DNA of 64,000 nucleotides from Paenibacillus sp. MBLB1832 (GTDB lineage Bacteria > Bacillota > Bacilli > Paenibacillales > NBRC-103111). The position numbers and the translations under genes are program-made. Of this stretch, positions 49,577 to 57,220 are shown in pieces (positions within the stretch are counted from its first letter, which is position 1; each line of letters begins with the position of its first letter). The notes beneath the pieces were generated by a model. The model made no database searches. It was not told where the DNA came from and worked only from the letters and a program-made list of their open reading frames with translations. Location: the NCBI RefSeq assembly GCF_032271945.1, contig NZ_CP130319.1, forward strand, positions 2,375,001-2,439,000. The letters run 5' to 3'.

Positions 49577-50905
49577 ATGAGTAAAAAACACTTTAATCAT
49601 ATCGAACGGGAGCAATTAACGAACAACCGATATGTCTTACGAGTCAGTGAAAAATCAATTACGTATTCAGATGAATTCAAACGTTTGTTCATCGATCAGT
49701 ACCTGTTAAAGAGAACGCCTAGAGAGATATTTGAATTATGTGGGTTTCATGTGGAAGTCCTCGGGTTGAAGCGTATTGAACAGTGTGCAGATCGATGGAA
49801 GAAAGCCTACGAGAAAGACGGAATCATTGGACTTGCAGACTCACGTAAAGAAGCCGTGCTGCGTCCTTCAAGACGTGCCTTGTCGCCTGATGAGATCATT
49901 GCTAGACAAGAAGCGAAGATTAGACTTTTGGAGGCTCAATTAGAATACGTAAAAAAGTCAGACAGGAACGAAAGGAGGCTGTTAGCAAACGGGGAAAACC
50001 TAAACCAAAGTGAGTGTTTCAAACTGATTCAAGAGGCTGCCCAGCAAGGCTTGGGGCGAATGACACGTTACTTTTGCCAATTGCTTAATGTGTCTCGATC
50101 TGGGTTTTACAATTACCTGAACTCTGCGGACAAGCGCCAGAAGCGTGCGCTGGCGGACGAGCAAGCAGGTGCGCTCATTAAGAAAGCTTTTAACCGAAAA
50201 GGCTACAAAAAGGGCTCCAGATCCATTAAGATGACGTTGGAGAACGTATATAATACCTGTTACAACCTGAAGCGTATACGAAGGCTCATGAAAAAATTTG
50301 ACCTCGTATGTCCTCATCGAAAGCCTAACCCGTATCGGCTTATGGCCAAAGCAACACAAGAACACCGCACGCTTCCCAATAAGCTACAGCGGAATTTCAA
50401 GAAAGGAATTCCAGGTCTTGTGCTGCTCACCGACATAACCTATCTTCCGTATGGCAAATCGCAGACGGCTTATTTGTCGACTATTTTGGATGCCTCCACA
50501 GGAGAGCTTCTAGCACATACCCTCTCCGAATCCCTCCATTTGCCACTAGCAACAGGAACCATTGAAACGTTAATGAGGCAGAGGCGTTTGAAGCTCCATA
50601 AGGATGCCTTCATTCACTCGGATCAAGGGAGCCATTACACGAGCCCGACCTACCAGAAATTATTGAAGACTAAAGGCATTGGACAATCAATGTCAAGACG
50701 AGGGAATTGCTGGGACAATGCCCCACAGGAGTCCTTCTTCGGTCATATGAAAGATCATGTAAAGAGCTTAAACTGCACAACTTTGGTAGAATTGCAACGA
50801 GAAGTTAACCGATATGTTCATTATTACAATCATCACAGATACCAGTGGGGATTAAAAAAGATGACTCCTGTACAGTACAGGAATCATCTCTTAAGTGCAG
50901 CATAG
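49577..50905 (+). CDS. IS3-family transposase, OrfA and OrfB fused in one frame
   Basis: A 442-residue protein. Residues 1-140 are OrfA-like: a helix-turn-helix (YSDEFKRLFIDQYLLKRTPREIFELCG, core KRTPREIFELCG) and a leucine-zipper-like helix. The rest is OrfB with a DDE catalytic domain: Asp in LLTDITYLPYG, Asp in IHSDQGSHYTS and Glu in NAPQESFFGHMK. Most IS3 elements need -1 frameshifting to join OrfA and OrfB; here the frame is continuous. A slippery A-AAA-AAG is nevertheless present in phase at 49951-49957 at the junction, and the -1 frame stops at 50011-50013. ATG 49577 has GGGGG upstream; GTG 49556 is less likely. Confidence 0.93.
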   Translation: MSKKHFNHIEREQLTNNRYVLRVSEKSITYSDEFKRLFIDQYLLKRTPREIFELCGFHVEVLGLKRIEQCADRWKKAYEKDGIIGLADSRKEAVLRPSRRALSPDEIIARQEAKIRLLEAQLEYVKKSDRNERRLLANGENLNQSECFKLIQEAAQQGLGRMTRYFCQLLNVSRSGFYNYLNSADKRQKRALADEQAGALIKKAFNRKGYKKGSRSIKMTLENVYNTCYNLKRIRRLMKKFDLVCPHRKPNPYRLMAKATQEHRTLPNKLQRNFKKGIPGLVLLTDITYLPYGKSQTAYLSTILDASTGELLAHTLSESLHLPLATGTIETLMRQRRLKLHKDAFIHSDQGSHYTSPTYQKLLKTKGIGQSMSRRGNCWDNAPQESFFGHMKDHVKSLNCTTLVELQREVNRYVHYYNHHRYQWGLKKMTPVQYRNHLLSAA

Positions 50906-50947
50906 CTTCCTTTTTTTCAAAGTGTCCTTGACTAAGGGTTCAGTTTA

Positions 50948-50966
50948 GCGTAGGGCTCCTTTTTTT
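50948..50966. terminator. 3' arm of the IS-disrupted terminator
   Basis: GCGTAGGGCTCC followed by seven T complements the arm at 49459-49480, now 1.46 kb away. The stop of the minus-strand gene lies at its edge. Confidence 0.65.
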
Positions 50967-51253
50967 CATGCTATGTTGTATAAGGAAGCAAGGCAATCCA
51001 CGAACATTTTGTTGTACGCTTCACGCGAGAGGTCTTTATTGCAGGCGATGTCGCGCCCAAGAAATTCGAACCAGGTGATCTCGGTGGCATCTTTTTTGTA
51101 AAAGAATTTGTCACGCTGAATGAGGAAAAGATCGTTCTCGAAGTAGGGGACGTTATCAAATTGGAGAGCAGGTTCATGTTGTTTTTCACTGACTAACGTG
51201 GCCAAGAGGATTAACATACGGTAAGGATCGCGGAAAATTTCATACTGGTTCAT
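50966..51253 (-). CDS. Hypothetical protein, 95 residues
   Basis: It starts MNQYEIFRDPYRMLILLATLVSEKQHEPAL and contains FENDLFLIQRDKFFYKKDATEITWFEFLGRD. It has one Trp, many Phe/Tyr and a helical C-terminus, and no signal or membrane segment. AAAAGGAG precedes the ATG, which supports translation. I recognise no family. Its downstream terminator was split by the IS, so transcription may now run into the element's right end. Confidence 0.7.
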   Translation of the reverse strand: MNQYEIFRDPYRMLILLATLVSEKQHEPALQFDNVPYFENDLFLIQRDKFFYKKDATEITWFEFLGRDIACNKDLSREAYNKMFVDCLASLYNIA

Positions 51254-51379
51254 CGTTCAACACTCCTTTTATCTGATATCCAAGCAAGGTAATCATACTA
51301 AAAGGTGGAGTTGATTAATACCGTTTTGGGTAAACTGGATAGGAAATTGAAGGGAAATGAGGATTTTCAAGAAAACAAG

Positions 51380-51428
51380 AAAAAGACTGAAGGTCACTCT
51401 AAGGAGGATCGAGTGATTCAGTCTTTTT
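51380..51428 (-). terminator. Terminator of the spore protein gene
   Basis: AAAAAGACTGAA (51380-51391) and TTCAGTCTTTTT (51417-51428) with inner TCACTC/GAGTGA form a long symmetrical hairpin with T-runs on both strands; the gene just downstream on the minus strand uses it. Confidence 0.85.
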
Positions 51429-51451
51429 GAGCTTGCTCCTACATCAAAGGA

Positions 51452-51661
51452 TTAGCGTTTGTAGCCGCCGAGTGATTGTTCAGCCATTTGCACTAATCTT
51501 TTTGTGATGTTGCCACCAATTGAGCCAGCATCACGGGATAACAAATTACCGTTGTAACCAGAAGGGGAGAGAGGGACACCAATTTCCTGAGCGACTTCAT
51601 ACTTCATTTGATCAAGTGCTGCCTTTGCTTGTTGTACGACTAAAGTGTTAGATCTAGCCAT
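51452..51661 (-). CDS. Alpha/beta-type small acid-soluble spore protein
   Basis: A 69-residue SASP that coats and protects spore DNA and is degraded at germination. The hallmark GSIGGNITKRLVQMAEQSLGG is shown by its core GGNITKRLVQMAE, and the N-terminal half has QQAKAALDQMKYEVAQEIGVPL, including the germination-protease cleavage region around YEVAQEIG. AAGGAG precedes the ATG. A sigma-G promoter is expected; the upstream AT-rich region has TGAATA and CATTCAAA, but the spacing does not fit well. Confidence 0.97.
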   Translation of the reverse strand: MARSNTLVVQQAKAALDQMKYEVAQEIGVPLSPSGYNGNLLSRDAGSIGGNITKRLVQMAEQSLGGYKR

Positions 51662-51764
51662 TCAAAATCATCTCCTTTTTTTTGGTACACCAGTATTATT
51701 TGAATGTTCAGATTATTTATTCATGAATTTCAAAAAAAATAAAAAAATTTTCTAAACATCAATA

Positions 51765-51793
51765 AACCCCCAACCGTTAAGTCGGGGGGGGAA
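51765..51793 (-). terminator. Terminator of the acidic 57-residue gene
   Basis: On the minus strand CCCCCGAC and GTTGGGGG enclose TTAACG, followed by TTTATT. The eight-C run lies on its 5' side. Confidence 0.65.
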
Positions 51794-51819
51794 TTTATTA
51801 TATTAAGATAGCGTTTTCA

Positions 51820-51993
51820 TTATTCATCTTGGGATACTTCATTTTCTTCCTTTTCTTCCTCAGCGGCAGCTGCTTCTTCAATCGCTTCCGCGATTTGTTC
51901 TTCAGCCTCTTGAGCGACCACTTCTTCAGCGGATTCAGCTTCGGCAGAGATTTCTTCCTCGTTTTGTTGAACGATTTCTTCGTCTTGGCTCAT
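51820..51993 (-). CDS. Very acidic small protein, 57 residues, unknown function
   Basis: An ATG at 51993 with a perfect GAGGAGGTGA ribosome binding site opens a 57-codon frame to TAA at 51820-51822. It begins MSQDEEIVQQNEEEIS and ends ENEVSQDE. By my count it has 22 Glu and 2 Asp against a single Lys and no Arg, His, Cys or aromatic residue. It should be a charged single helix or a disordered chain. A Phe-rich frame on the opposite strand is its shadow. It has its own terminator. Confidence 0.75.
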   Translation of the reverse strand: MSQDEEIVQQNEEEISAEAESAEEVVAQEAEEQIAEAIEEAAAAEEEKEENEVSQDE

Positions 51994-52293
51994 GGTATTG
52001 TCACCTCCTCTGATACGTATAGTATCATTGTATCAGGTCTATAGGCTTATACAAGTAGGTTGAGAGCCAGATTAGTAGATTTAATGTAATCTTGATGAGA
52101 TTGTCAGTTGGTGTTGATTTTGTTGGGAATTAAAAGTCGATTTATGCCCGATTTTCAGCGGTTTTCGCCGAGTTGGACAACGAGTCATGTTTTACTTTTA
52201 GACGAATATATATGAGGCAACACAGCAATCTTACATGAGTTAGAACAGAGATTATGGGCTATCATTCTATGAAACGCAATAGGAGGAATCCGA
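51994..52293. other. Gene-free stretch of 300 bases
   Basis: It begins with the ribosome binding site and a palindrome GATAC-GTATA-GTATC (52011-52025) that probably belongs to the minus-strand acidic gene's promoter area. It ends with AGGAGG at 52280-52285 for the next gene. In between I see no convincing promoter, hairpin or small gene. Confidence 0.5.
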
Positions 52294-52620
52294 ATGAACA
52301 GGTCGGATGTTATTTTGGAGCTACAACTTGTACCAGAGCTTTTGAAGCAAGCCGAAGCGATGTATGTCGATGCAGTATCGGAATTAAACTGGGCGAAGCA
52401 TATGCTTCTCTCCAAGGAATACGAAGTGATTGGTGAAGGCCATGTGACTGGCAAAAATGAGCTTCAACGGCAAGCGGAAATGTGGCCGTACACGAGAGAT
52501 TTGCAGAAACAGGTTTTACAAATGGAAGATGCTGTGGAACATGCCAAAGTGGATTTTCACTTTTATAAGCGAAAATTAGAAAATCTGCAAATCATCGCGA
52601 AGCTGATGACGATTTTATAA
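52294..52620 (+). CDS. Hypothetical helical protein, 108 residues
   Basis: MNRSDVILELQLVPELLKQAEAMYVDAVSELNWAKHML is followed by a loop and then a second long helix (RDLQKQVLQMEDAVEHAKVDFHFYKRKLENLQIIAKLM); cores are SELNWAKHML and DFHFYKRKLENL. It looks like an antiparallel coiled coil, a style seen in phage and conjugative-element proteins as well as chromosomal ones. AGGAGG at 52280-52285 supports the start. No family is recognised; a single-gene unit with terminator. Confidence 0.7.
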   Translation: MNRSDVILELQLVPELLKQAEAMYVDAVSELNWAKHMLLSKEYEVIGEGHVTGKNELQRQAEMWPYTRDLQKQVLQMEDAVEHAKVDFHFYKRKLENLQIIAKLMTIL

Positions 52621-52642
52621 AAGAACAGATGGCGTAAGTTCC

Positions 52643-52671
52643 AGCCCGTAATCGAGAGATTACGGGCTTTT
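52643..52671 (+). terminator. Terminator after the helical hypothetical gene
   Basis: AGCCCGTAATC and GATTACGGGCT form a perfect 11-bp stem around GAGA, followed by TTTGG. Confidence 0.8.
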
Positions 52672-52754
52672 GGATTTGGTATACCATGCGTGTCACTTGT
52701 ACATCCTAGGGGGAGAAGTGTCAATGTAAGTTTTTAACAGGAGGTCAGGCCCAG

Positions 52755-53306
52755 ATGAAAGCAGTTCAGAACATCGTAGCAGCCAGCGTGGGGTTGCTTA
52801 TTTTAACAAGTTGTCAGTCCGTCCAACCCACCTCTCTCAATGAAGCGGCATCACCGCCTTCCACCATCGCGGTTTCTTTAATCGGAACGAACAATCAATC
52901 CGTAGGCAAGGCTGAATTTACAGCAGTCCAAGAGGGTGTATACTTGAACGTTCAAGTGACTGGACTCCCTCCTGGCGTACATGGGTTACACATCCATGAG
53001 AAAGGTGCCTGCGTAGCGCCAACATTTGATTCCGCAGGTGCTCATTTCAATCCGCAAATGAAGGAACACGGTTTCATGAATCCCAAAGGCGCACATGCCG
53101 GCGATCTGCCGAATCTCATCGTAGATGCCCAAGGTAATGGACATTTCAGTGCGGTGACGAAGTCTGTTACACTGGCGCCAGATCAACCGAATTCGCTCCA
53201 TAAACCTGGGGGAGTTAGCGTTGTTATACATGAGAAAGCAGATGATCTGAAGACGGATCCGTCTGGTAATTCGGGCAAGCGCATTGCTTGCGGTGCTGTG
53301 AAATAG
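52755..53306 (+). CDS. sodC: Copper/zinc superoxide dismutase lipoprotein
   Basis: A 183-residue protein with a lipoprotein signal (LLILTSC, Cys20) followed by a Cu/Zn-SOD domain. The expected ligands are all visible: HIH in GLHIHEKGAC, His in AGAHFNP, His in MKEHG, His and Asp in GAHAGDLPN, and the copper His in VVIHEKADD. Cys in KGACV and in RIACGAVK can form the usual disulfide. It should dismute superoxide outside the membrane. The Bacillus subtilis relative (YojM) is described as lacking some copper ligands; this copy looks complete. A Gln/Ser-rich gene follows after 21 bases. Confidence 0.93.
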   Translation: MKAVQNIVAASVGLLILTSCQSVQPTSLNEAASPPSTIAVSLIGTNNQSVGKAEFTAVQEGVYLNVQVTGLPPGVHGLHIHEKGACVAPTFDSAGAHFNPQMKEHGFMNPKGAHAGDLPNLIVDAQGNGHFSAVTKSVTLAPDQPNSLHKPGGVSVVIHEKADDLKTDPSGNSGKRIACGAVK

Positions 53307-53327
53307 GGAAGGAAGGTTTGCTACACC

Positions 53328-53873
53328 ATGATTAAAACACAGGATCTCAAGCTGCAAATGGATGAGTTAACGAAGCAAAATGATATGGTTCTTATTGAGC
53401 TGGAACAGGTTAAAAAGATGCTGATTTCTAGCAGCCAAGGGTCACAGAGCGGACAAAATGGTCAAGCCAACCAGCAATCCGCAAGTTCGGATGATTCCAA
53501 TTCTGGCAAGCAGCAATCCGAACAGAGCCAGGGTCAAGACCAAAATCAAAGTCAATCACAGCATCAAGCTCAAGGTCAATCCCAAGATCAAAATCAAGAT
53601 CAACAGAGTCAGAATTCATCCAGCAATGCGAGTCCATCCAGTCAAAACGGAGGGAATAAGCAAGTTTCTGATCTTGCAAATGAACTTTTGAAGATCAAGG
53701 ACATGGTCGTGAAGCTCGAACAGAAAACGTCGCAATATGTGAGCAGCCAATCGAACGGTTCGTTAACGGAGAAAGATACGGTCAATCTGATTCTTACGTT
53801 AATGAATGGCATGGTAGATTGGGCGAGTGAGTTCGTCTCCTCAAAAGCAAATTCAAATGGCCAACTCCAATAG
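53328..53873 (+). CDS. Gln/Ser/Asn-rich low-complexity protein downstream of sodC
   Basis: A 181-residue protein with three parts. Residues 1-35 are a charged helix (MIKTQDLKLQMDELTKQNDMVLIE). Residues 36-108 are nearly all Gln, Ser, Asn, Gly and Asp (for example QSQSQHQAQGQSQDQNQD). Residues 109-181 form another helical part (VSDLANELLKIKDMVVKLEQ, then LILTLMNGMVDWASEFVSS). There is no signal peptide. The tract is uneven in codon use (CAA, CAG, AGT, TCC mixed), so it is not a simple DNA slippage repeat. Function unknown; a flexible linker between two oligomerisation helices is the simplest reading. It is likely co-transcribed with sodC. Confidence 0.75.
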   Translation: MIKTQDLKLQMDELTKQNDMVLIELEQVKKMLISSSQGSQSGQNGQANQQSASSDDSNSGKQQSEQSQGQDQNQSQSQHQAQGQSQDQNQDQQSQNSSSNASPSSQNGGNKQVSDLANELLKIKDMVVKLEQKTSQYVSSQSNGSLTEKDTVNLILTLMNGMVDWASEFVSSKANSNGQLQ

Positions 53874-53892
53874 GAATTGGCTCACAAAGTTA

Positions 53893-53917
53893 AAAGGCTG
53901 AGAAGTGCTCAGCCTTT
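53893..53917 (+). terminator. Terminator after the sodC operon
   Basis: AAGGCTGAG and CTCAGCCTT enclose AAGTG, followed by TTTG and a further seven T. Confidence 0.85.
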
Positions 53918-53942
53918 TTGTTTTTTTAAAAATAAATATGGA

Positions 53943-54374
53943 TTAGGACGAAGAAGGAGATGCCGATTTGAAAAGCATTTGCTTTGCGCAATACTCAATA
54001 ATCTCGCTTCGTCGGACAATTCCGATGAACTTGTCTGAGTCATCTACAATAGGGACGAAATTCTGAACCTTGGCTAGATCAATGAGATCAACCATATCCG
54101 CGTGAATATGAACGGGTTTATTGTTAACTCGAAGCGGGACTTCCGCGAGTACATGACGATGGGCGTTGTCAAAGCCAACTTGCTCAGCATTATTTTTAAG
54201 AAACCACAATAAATCACCTTCTGTGACGGTCCCAACATAATGACCTTGATCAGACAGAATAGGGACGGCCGTATATCGATGATACTCCATGCGTTCCAAT
54301 GTTTGACGAAGGGTAGCTTGTGGAGTCGCGGTAATGACTTCGGATTTGGGTAATAGGAAAAAAGCGATATTCAT
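53943..54374 (-). CDS. CBS-domain-pair protein
   Basis: A 143-residue protein made of two CBS domains, residues about 10-65 (TPQATLRQTLERMEYHRYTAVPILSDQGHYVGTVTEGDLLW, core YTAVPIL and GTVTEGDLLW) and 85-135 (KPVHIHADMVDLIDLAKVQNFVPIVDDSDKFIGIVRRSEII, core FVPIVDDSDKFIGIVRR). CBS pairs usually bind adenine nucleotides; a c-di-AMP role as in some stand-alone CBS proteins is possible but not shown. The ATG at 54374 has AGGAG upstream. Divergent from the next gene. Confidence 0.88.
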   Translation of the reverse strand: MNIAFFLLPKSEVITATPQATLRQTLERMEYHRYTAVPILSDQGHYVGTVTEGDLLWFLKNNAEQVGFDNAHRHVLAEVPLRVNNKPVHIHADMVDLIDLAKVQNFVPIVDDSDKFIGIVRRSEIIEYCAKQMLFKSASPSSS

Positions 54375-54472
54375 TAGAAACACTCCTAACATCAGAATCA
54401 ATGCCTCTAGTATAACAAACTTTGCGAATAGAATCTAAATTTGTGAAGGATGCTAGAAGAGAGGTGATGTGA

Positions 54473-54931
54473 ATGAATCGAGCATTAACGACAGCCGCGT
54501 TAGGCATTGGAGCTGCTCAAGTGATCAAAGTTCCCTTAACGTATATGCTAAGTAAAAAATGGGACTGGTCTCAGATGGTCCAAACAGGAGGCATGCCAAG
54601 CTCACATTCCTGCGGTGTAACGGCACTTGCGACTTATATCTGCCTGAAAAGAGGCTATTCGGCTATTGATTTTGCAGTAAGCTCTGTATTTGGTGCTGTG
54701 GTTATGTATGATGCGATGGGCATTCGAAGATCCGCAGGGGAGATTGCCGTAGAAGTGAATGATTTAGATGAACAGGTGGAGCGCCTTTCAAGGCAGCACC
54801 CTGGCTTATATCATGCCAAACGCAGGAAAGCGTTGAAAGAACGTTTGGGCCATTTACCTCGTGAAGTAGCAGCAGGTGCGCTACTAGGGCTAGCCATTGG
54901 CGCCTGCAGTTATTTACTGGAGAGAAAATAA
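54473..54931 (+). CDS. Divergent PAP2-family membrane protein (YuiD type)
   Basis: A 152-residue protein of the DUF212/YuiD family. GGMPSSHSCGVTAL near residue 40 and YDAMGIRRSAGE near residue 82 are the hallmark blocks, related to the phosphatidic acid phosphatase signature with SxxH. Hydrophobic segments are at about 1-20, 50-75 and 130-148. It is probably an integral membrane phosphatase-like protein; enzymatic activity is not established. AGAGGTGAT upstream is the ribosome binding site. Confidence 0.9.
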   Translation: MNRALTTAALGIGAAQVIKVPLTYMLSKKWDWSQMVQTGGMPSSHSCGVTALATYICLKRGYSAIDFAVSSVFGAVVMYDAMGIRRSAGEIAVEVNDLDEQVERLSRQHPGLYHAKRRKALKERLGHLPREVAAGALLGLAIGACSYLLERK

Positions 54932-55008
54932 GCTTAGTGTATCACATGTGGACAACACTTCTGGAATGGGATAAGATCAAGAAATGTTCTTAGAAAGGAA
55001 GAGTCCAC

Positions 55009-55446
55009 ATGGAAACAATCCGCGTAACAACCATGGAACAGCTGAAGGCTTGCTTTGCTGTTCGTTTCAACGTGTTTGTAGACGAACAGCAAGTACCCGC
55101 ACATCTAGAAATGGATGAGAAAGACGAGTCACCGCAATCCTGTCATCATTTCTTAATTCAAGATGGGGAGATCCCAGTCGGAGCGGCGAGATGGTATGAG
55201 TATCAAGAAGGTACAGCGAAATTGCAGCGGGTTGCTGTGATAAAAGCATATAGAGGAAGATCACTGGGGAAACTATTAATCCTTGCGATGGAAGAACAAG
55301 CCAAAGAGCAGGGATGTTTGTATGCAATTCTAGATGCTCAGTGTCAGGCTGAGGGGTTTTATAAGCAATTAGGGTATAAGGTGATCTCCGAGGAGCCTTT
55401 CTATGACGCGGGGATCCTTCATGTTCGAATGAAGAAATCCCTTTAA
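55009..55446 (+). CDS. GNAT-family acetyltransferase (YjcF type)
   Basis: A 145-residue acetyltransferase with the ElaA/YjcF-like start (CFAVRFNVFVDEQQVPAHLEMDEKDE) and an acetyl-CoA loop (KLQRVAVIKAYRGRSLGKLLI, core YRGRSLG). AEGFYKQLGYKVISEEPF is the typical end block. The substrate is unknown. GAAAGGAAGAG precedes the ATG. The gene overlaps the end of the minus-strand kinase gene by 4 bases. Confidence 0.9.
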   Translation: METIRVTTMEQLKACFAVRFNVFVDEQQVPAHLEMDEKDESPQSCHHFLIQDGEIPVGAARWYEYQEGTAKLQRVAVIKAYRGRSLGKLLILAMEEQAKEQGCLYAILDAQCQAEGFYKQLGYKVISEEPFYDAGILHVRMKKSL

Positions 55447-57056
55447 CCCACAGCCAAATTATCTTCTTCCTGATGTAAACTGCCTGCAAGTGGAAAAGTA
55501 AGAATGAATCGGGTTCCTTTTCCGAGTTCACTTTCGACTTCTAAAGTACCTTGATGATCTTGTACGATTTTGTAACAAATGGATAGACCGAGACCTGTTC
55601 CCGTTTCTTTCGTTGTGAAGAACGGGTGGAAAATCATATCCAACTGGTCATTCGGAATGCCTGGCCCGTTATCTGCAATGATTAAAGTCGCGTTCTTCTG
55701 ATCGCGGCTTAATCGCATGTGGATGGAGCCGTTGGCAACCATCGCTTCGCACGCATTTTTCATCATATTCAGCAATAATTGAATCATTTTATCCTGATCC
55801 ATCATCATATGTATGTTGTCTGTCAATTCATGAAAATGAATTTCGTGCCCCGAGCTTGCTGCCTCTGACTCGATAAGAGAGATTACTTTCAGTACACATT
55901 CGTTCAGGGATTCCGTTCGGAAGTTCGTGCGATGCGGCTTTGAGAATTGAAGGAATTCCCCCGTTAGATCACTCATTCGATTAATTTCATCCATAATGAG
56001 CGAATACCAGCTCTCAATGTTGTAACCGCTTGCTTTTGAAAGTTGCAAGAATCCTTTGATGGTCGTTAAGGGGTTTCGAATTTCGTGAGCCATCCCAGAA
56101 GCGAGTTCCCCGATCACACGCAATCTTTCGGAGCGTTGCATCTGTTCTTCCCTTTTGATCAATGAATCCCGCTTCTTCGTAAATAAATCATGCTCTGCAT
56201 GTAAAATTAAATCATCTTTGGAGCCCGCGTCCTTAGGGAATGTGGCGATGCCGTATGTATTTTGAATACCCGTCAATTTCGGGAGTTCCGAATCCAATTT
56301 CTGCTGATACGAGGTGATGGTCATGCGATCCGTGAGATGCGGCATCACCACCGCGAATTCATCCCCGCCGAAGCGGGAAATAAATAACGCGTCTTTAAAT
56401 AATATTTGGAGAAGGTCCGCCATCTGCTTTAGTACGAGGTTTCCTGCTTGAAAGCCCCCCGTCGTATTCATCGCTTTCAAATCCGTGCAATCAATTAATA
56501 AAAGGACGAGCGGTTGTTCCTGATGGATGAGCTGCTCCAGTCTCCTGTGGCATTCTTCGTAATTATAAAGGCCTGTTAAGGAATCCTTGTGAGCAATCAG
56601 ATAACGTTCATTGCGAAATCGGTCAGACTTCCCAGAACGTAATATGACATTTTGCGTTAGGAGTGTCACGGCTGAGAAATCAAGAAGACAATTAATCCCG
56701 TACATCCACAGTCGTGGTTCAGCATGCTGTACCAAATTGATAATCCCCAGATAGGTGAGCGCATAACCTGTCGTGAAGATCCAAGCTTTGCGTTGGTTTT
56801 CTTCAGCGTATGTATGACGTGCTAGTGCGAGTAAGTAGAGGGGATAGCTTAAATCCGAATGACCTAATACGTGAATCAAGGCCACATTGACAAGCTGTAC
56901 CCAAGGTGTGGCAATAAGTGAGGCTGGAAATCGGATAGAGAGAATGAATAAACAAGAAGCAGTCAGGAAAAAGAGGGTATTGGATACGGAATCTAAATAA
57001 AGCGCGTAAGCGCTGTACAGAATGACATACAAGTAGTAAACCCAATTAATATTCAC
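55443..57056 (-). CDS. Membrane GGDEF-domain histidine kinase fusion
   Basis: A 537-residue protein. Residues 5-135 hold several hydrophobic segments, residues 155-300 a GGDEF domain (KDSLTGLYNYEECHRRL, LLLIDCTDLKAMN, SRFGGDEFAVV at 228-237), and residues 310-530 a histidine kinase with His324 in GMAHEIRNPLTTIKG, an N-box LLNMMKNACEAM, G1 IIADNGPGIP and G2 GTGLGLSICYKIV. The H-box resembles sporulation kinases. The GGDEF signature is intact, but GHxxGD is GFxxGN and no RxxD inhibitory site is visible, so cyclase activity is uncertain. GTG at 57056 with GGGAG is the preferred start; the frame opens at 57161. GGDEF and kinase in one chain is unusual. Confidence 0.88.
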   Translation of the reverse strand: MNINWVYYLYVILYSAYALYLDSVSNTLFFLTASCLFILSIRFPASLIATPWVQLVNVALIHVLGHSDLSYPLYLLALARHTYAEENQRKAWIFTTGYALTYLGIINLVQHAEPRLWMYGINCLLDFSAVTLLTQNVILRSGKSDRFRNERYLIAHKDSLTGLYNYEECHRRLEQLIHQEQPLVLLLIDCTDLKAMNTTGGFQAGNLVLKQMADLLQILFKDALFISRFGGDEFAVVMPHLTDRMTITSYQQKLDSELPKLTGIQNTYGIATFPKDAGSKDDLILHAEHDLFTKKRDSLIKREEQMQRSERLRVIGELASGMAHEIRNPLTTIKGFLQLSKASGYNIESWYSLIMDEINRMSDLTGEFLQFSKPHRTNFRTESLNECVLKVISLIESEAASSGHEIHFHELTDNIHMMMDQDKMIQLLLNMMKNACEAMVANGSIHMRLSRDQKNATLIIADNGPGIPNDQLDMIFHPFFTTKETGTGLGLSICYKIVQDHQGTLEVESELGKGTRFILTFPLAGSLHQEEDNLAVG

Positions 57057-57220
57057 CCTATCATCTCCCGAATGGTTTGTCCTATGCGAACACATCTGTG
57101 ACAATTTCTCTGTTTGTCGTAAAATCCCTTCTCTACCAACGAATTTTGTGAAAAATAACAAAAATAAGATCGAAAAAAGCCCTGAGTAACTGACTACTCA
57201 AAGCTTCTGTCGAATGGCGT

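Larger units (their letters stand above)
49484..50947 (+). mobile_element. Complete IS3-family insertion sequence, 1464 bp
   Basis: The ends are imperfect inverted repeats of about 38 bases: TAAACTG-(G/A)-ACCC at the tips and an identical GACACTTTGAAAAAAAG further in (49505-49521 forward, 50910-50926 reversed). The element is flanked by the 3-base direct repeat GCG (49481-49483 and 50948-50950), the size of target duplication expected for this family. It carries one transposase gene. The left end also contains a 23-bp terminator hairpin. Confidence 0.88.

Noticed and set aside
51829-52044. Phe-rich 71-codon frame on the + strand
   Set aside because: It is the complement of the acidic 57-residue gene, whose GAG/GAA codons read as CTC/TTC. 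The minus-strand gene has the ribosome binding site.
52294-53873. Prophage or conjugative remnant suggested by the helical and Q-rich proteins
   Set aside because: No integrase, structural, lysis or att-like repeats are nearby, and flanking genes are ordinary chromosomal genes.
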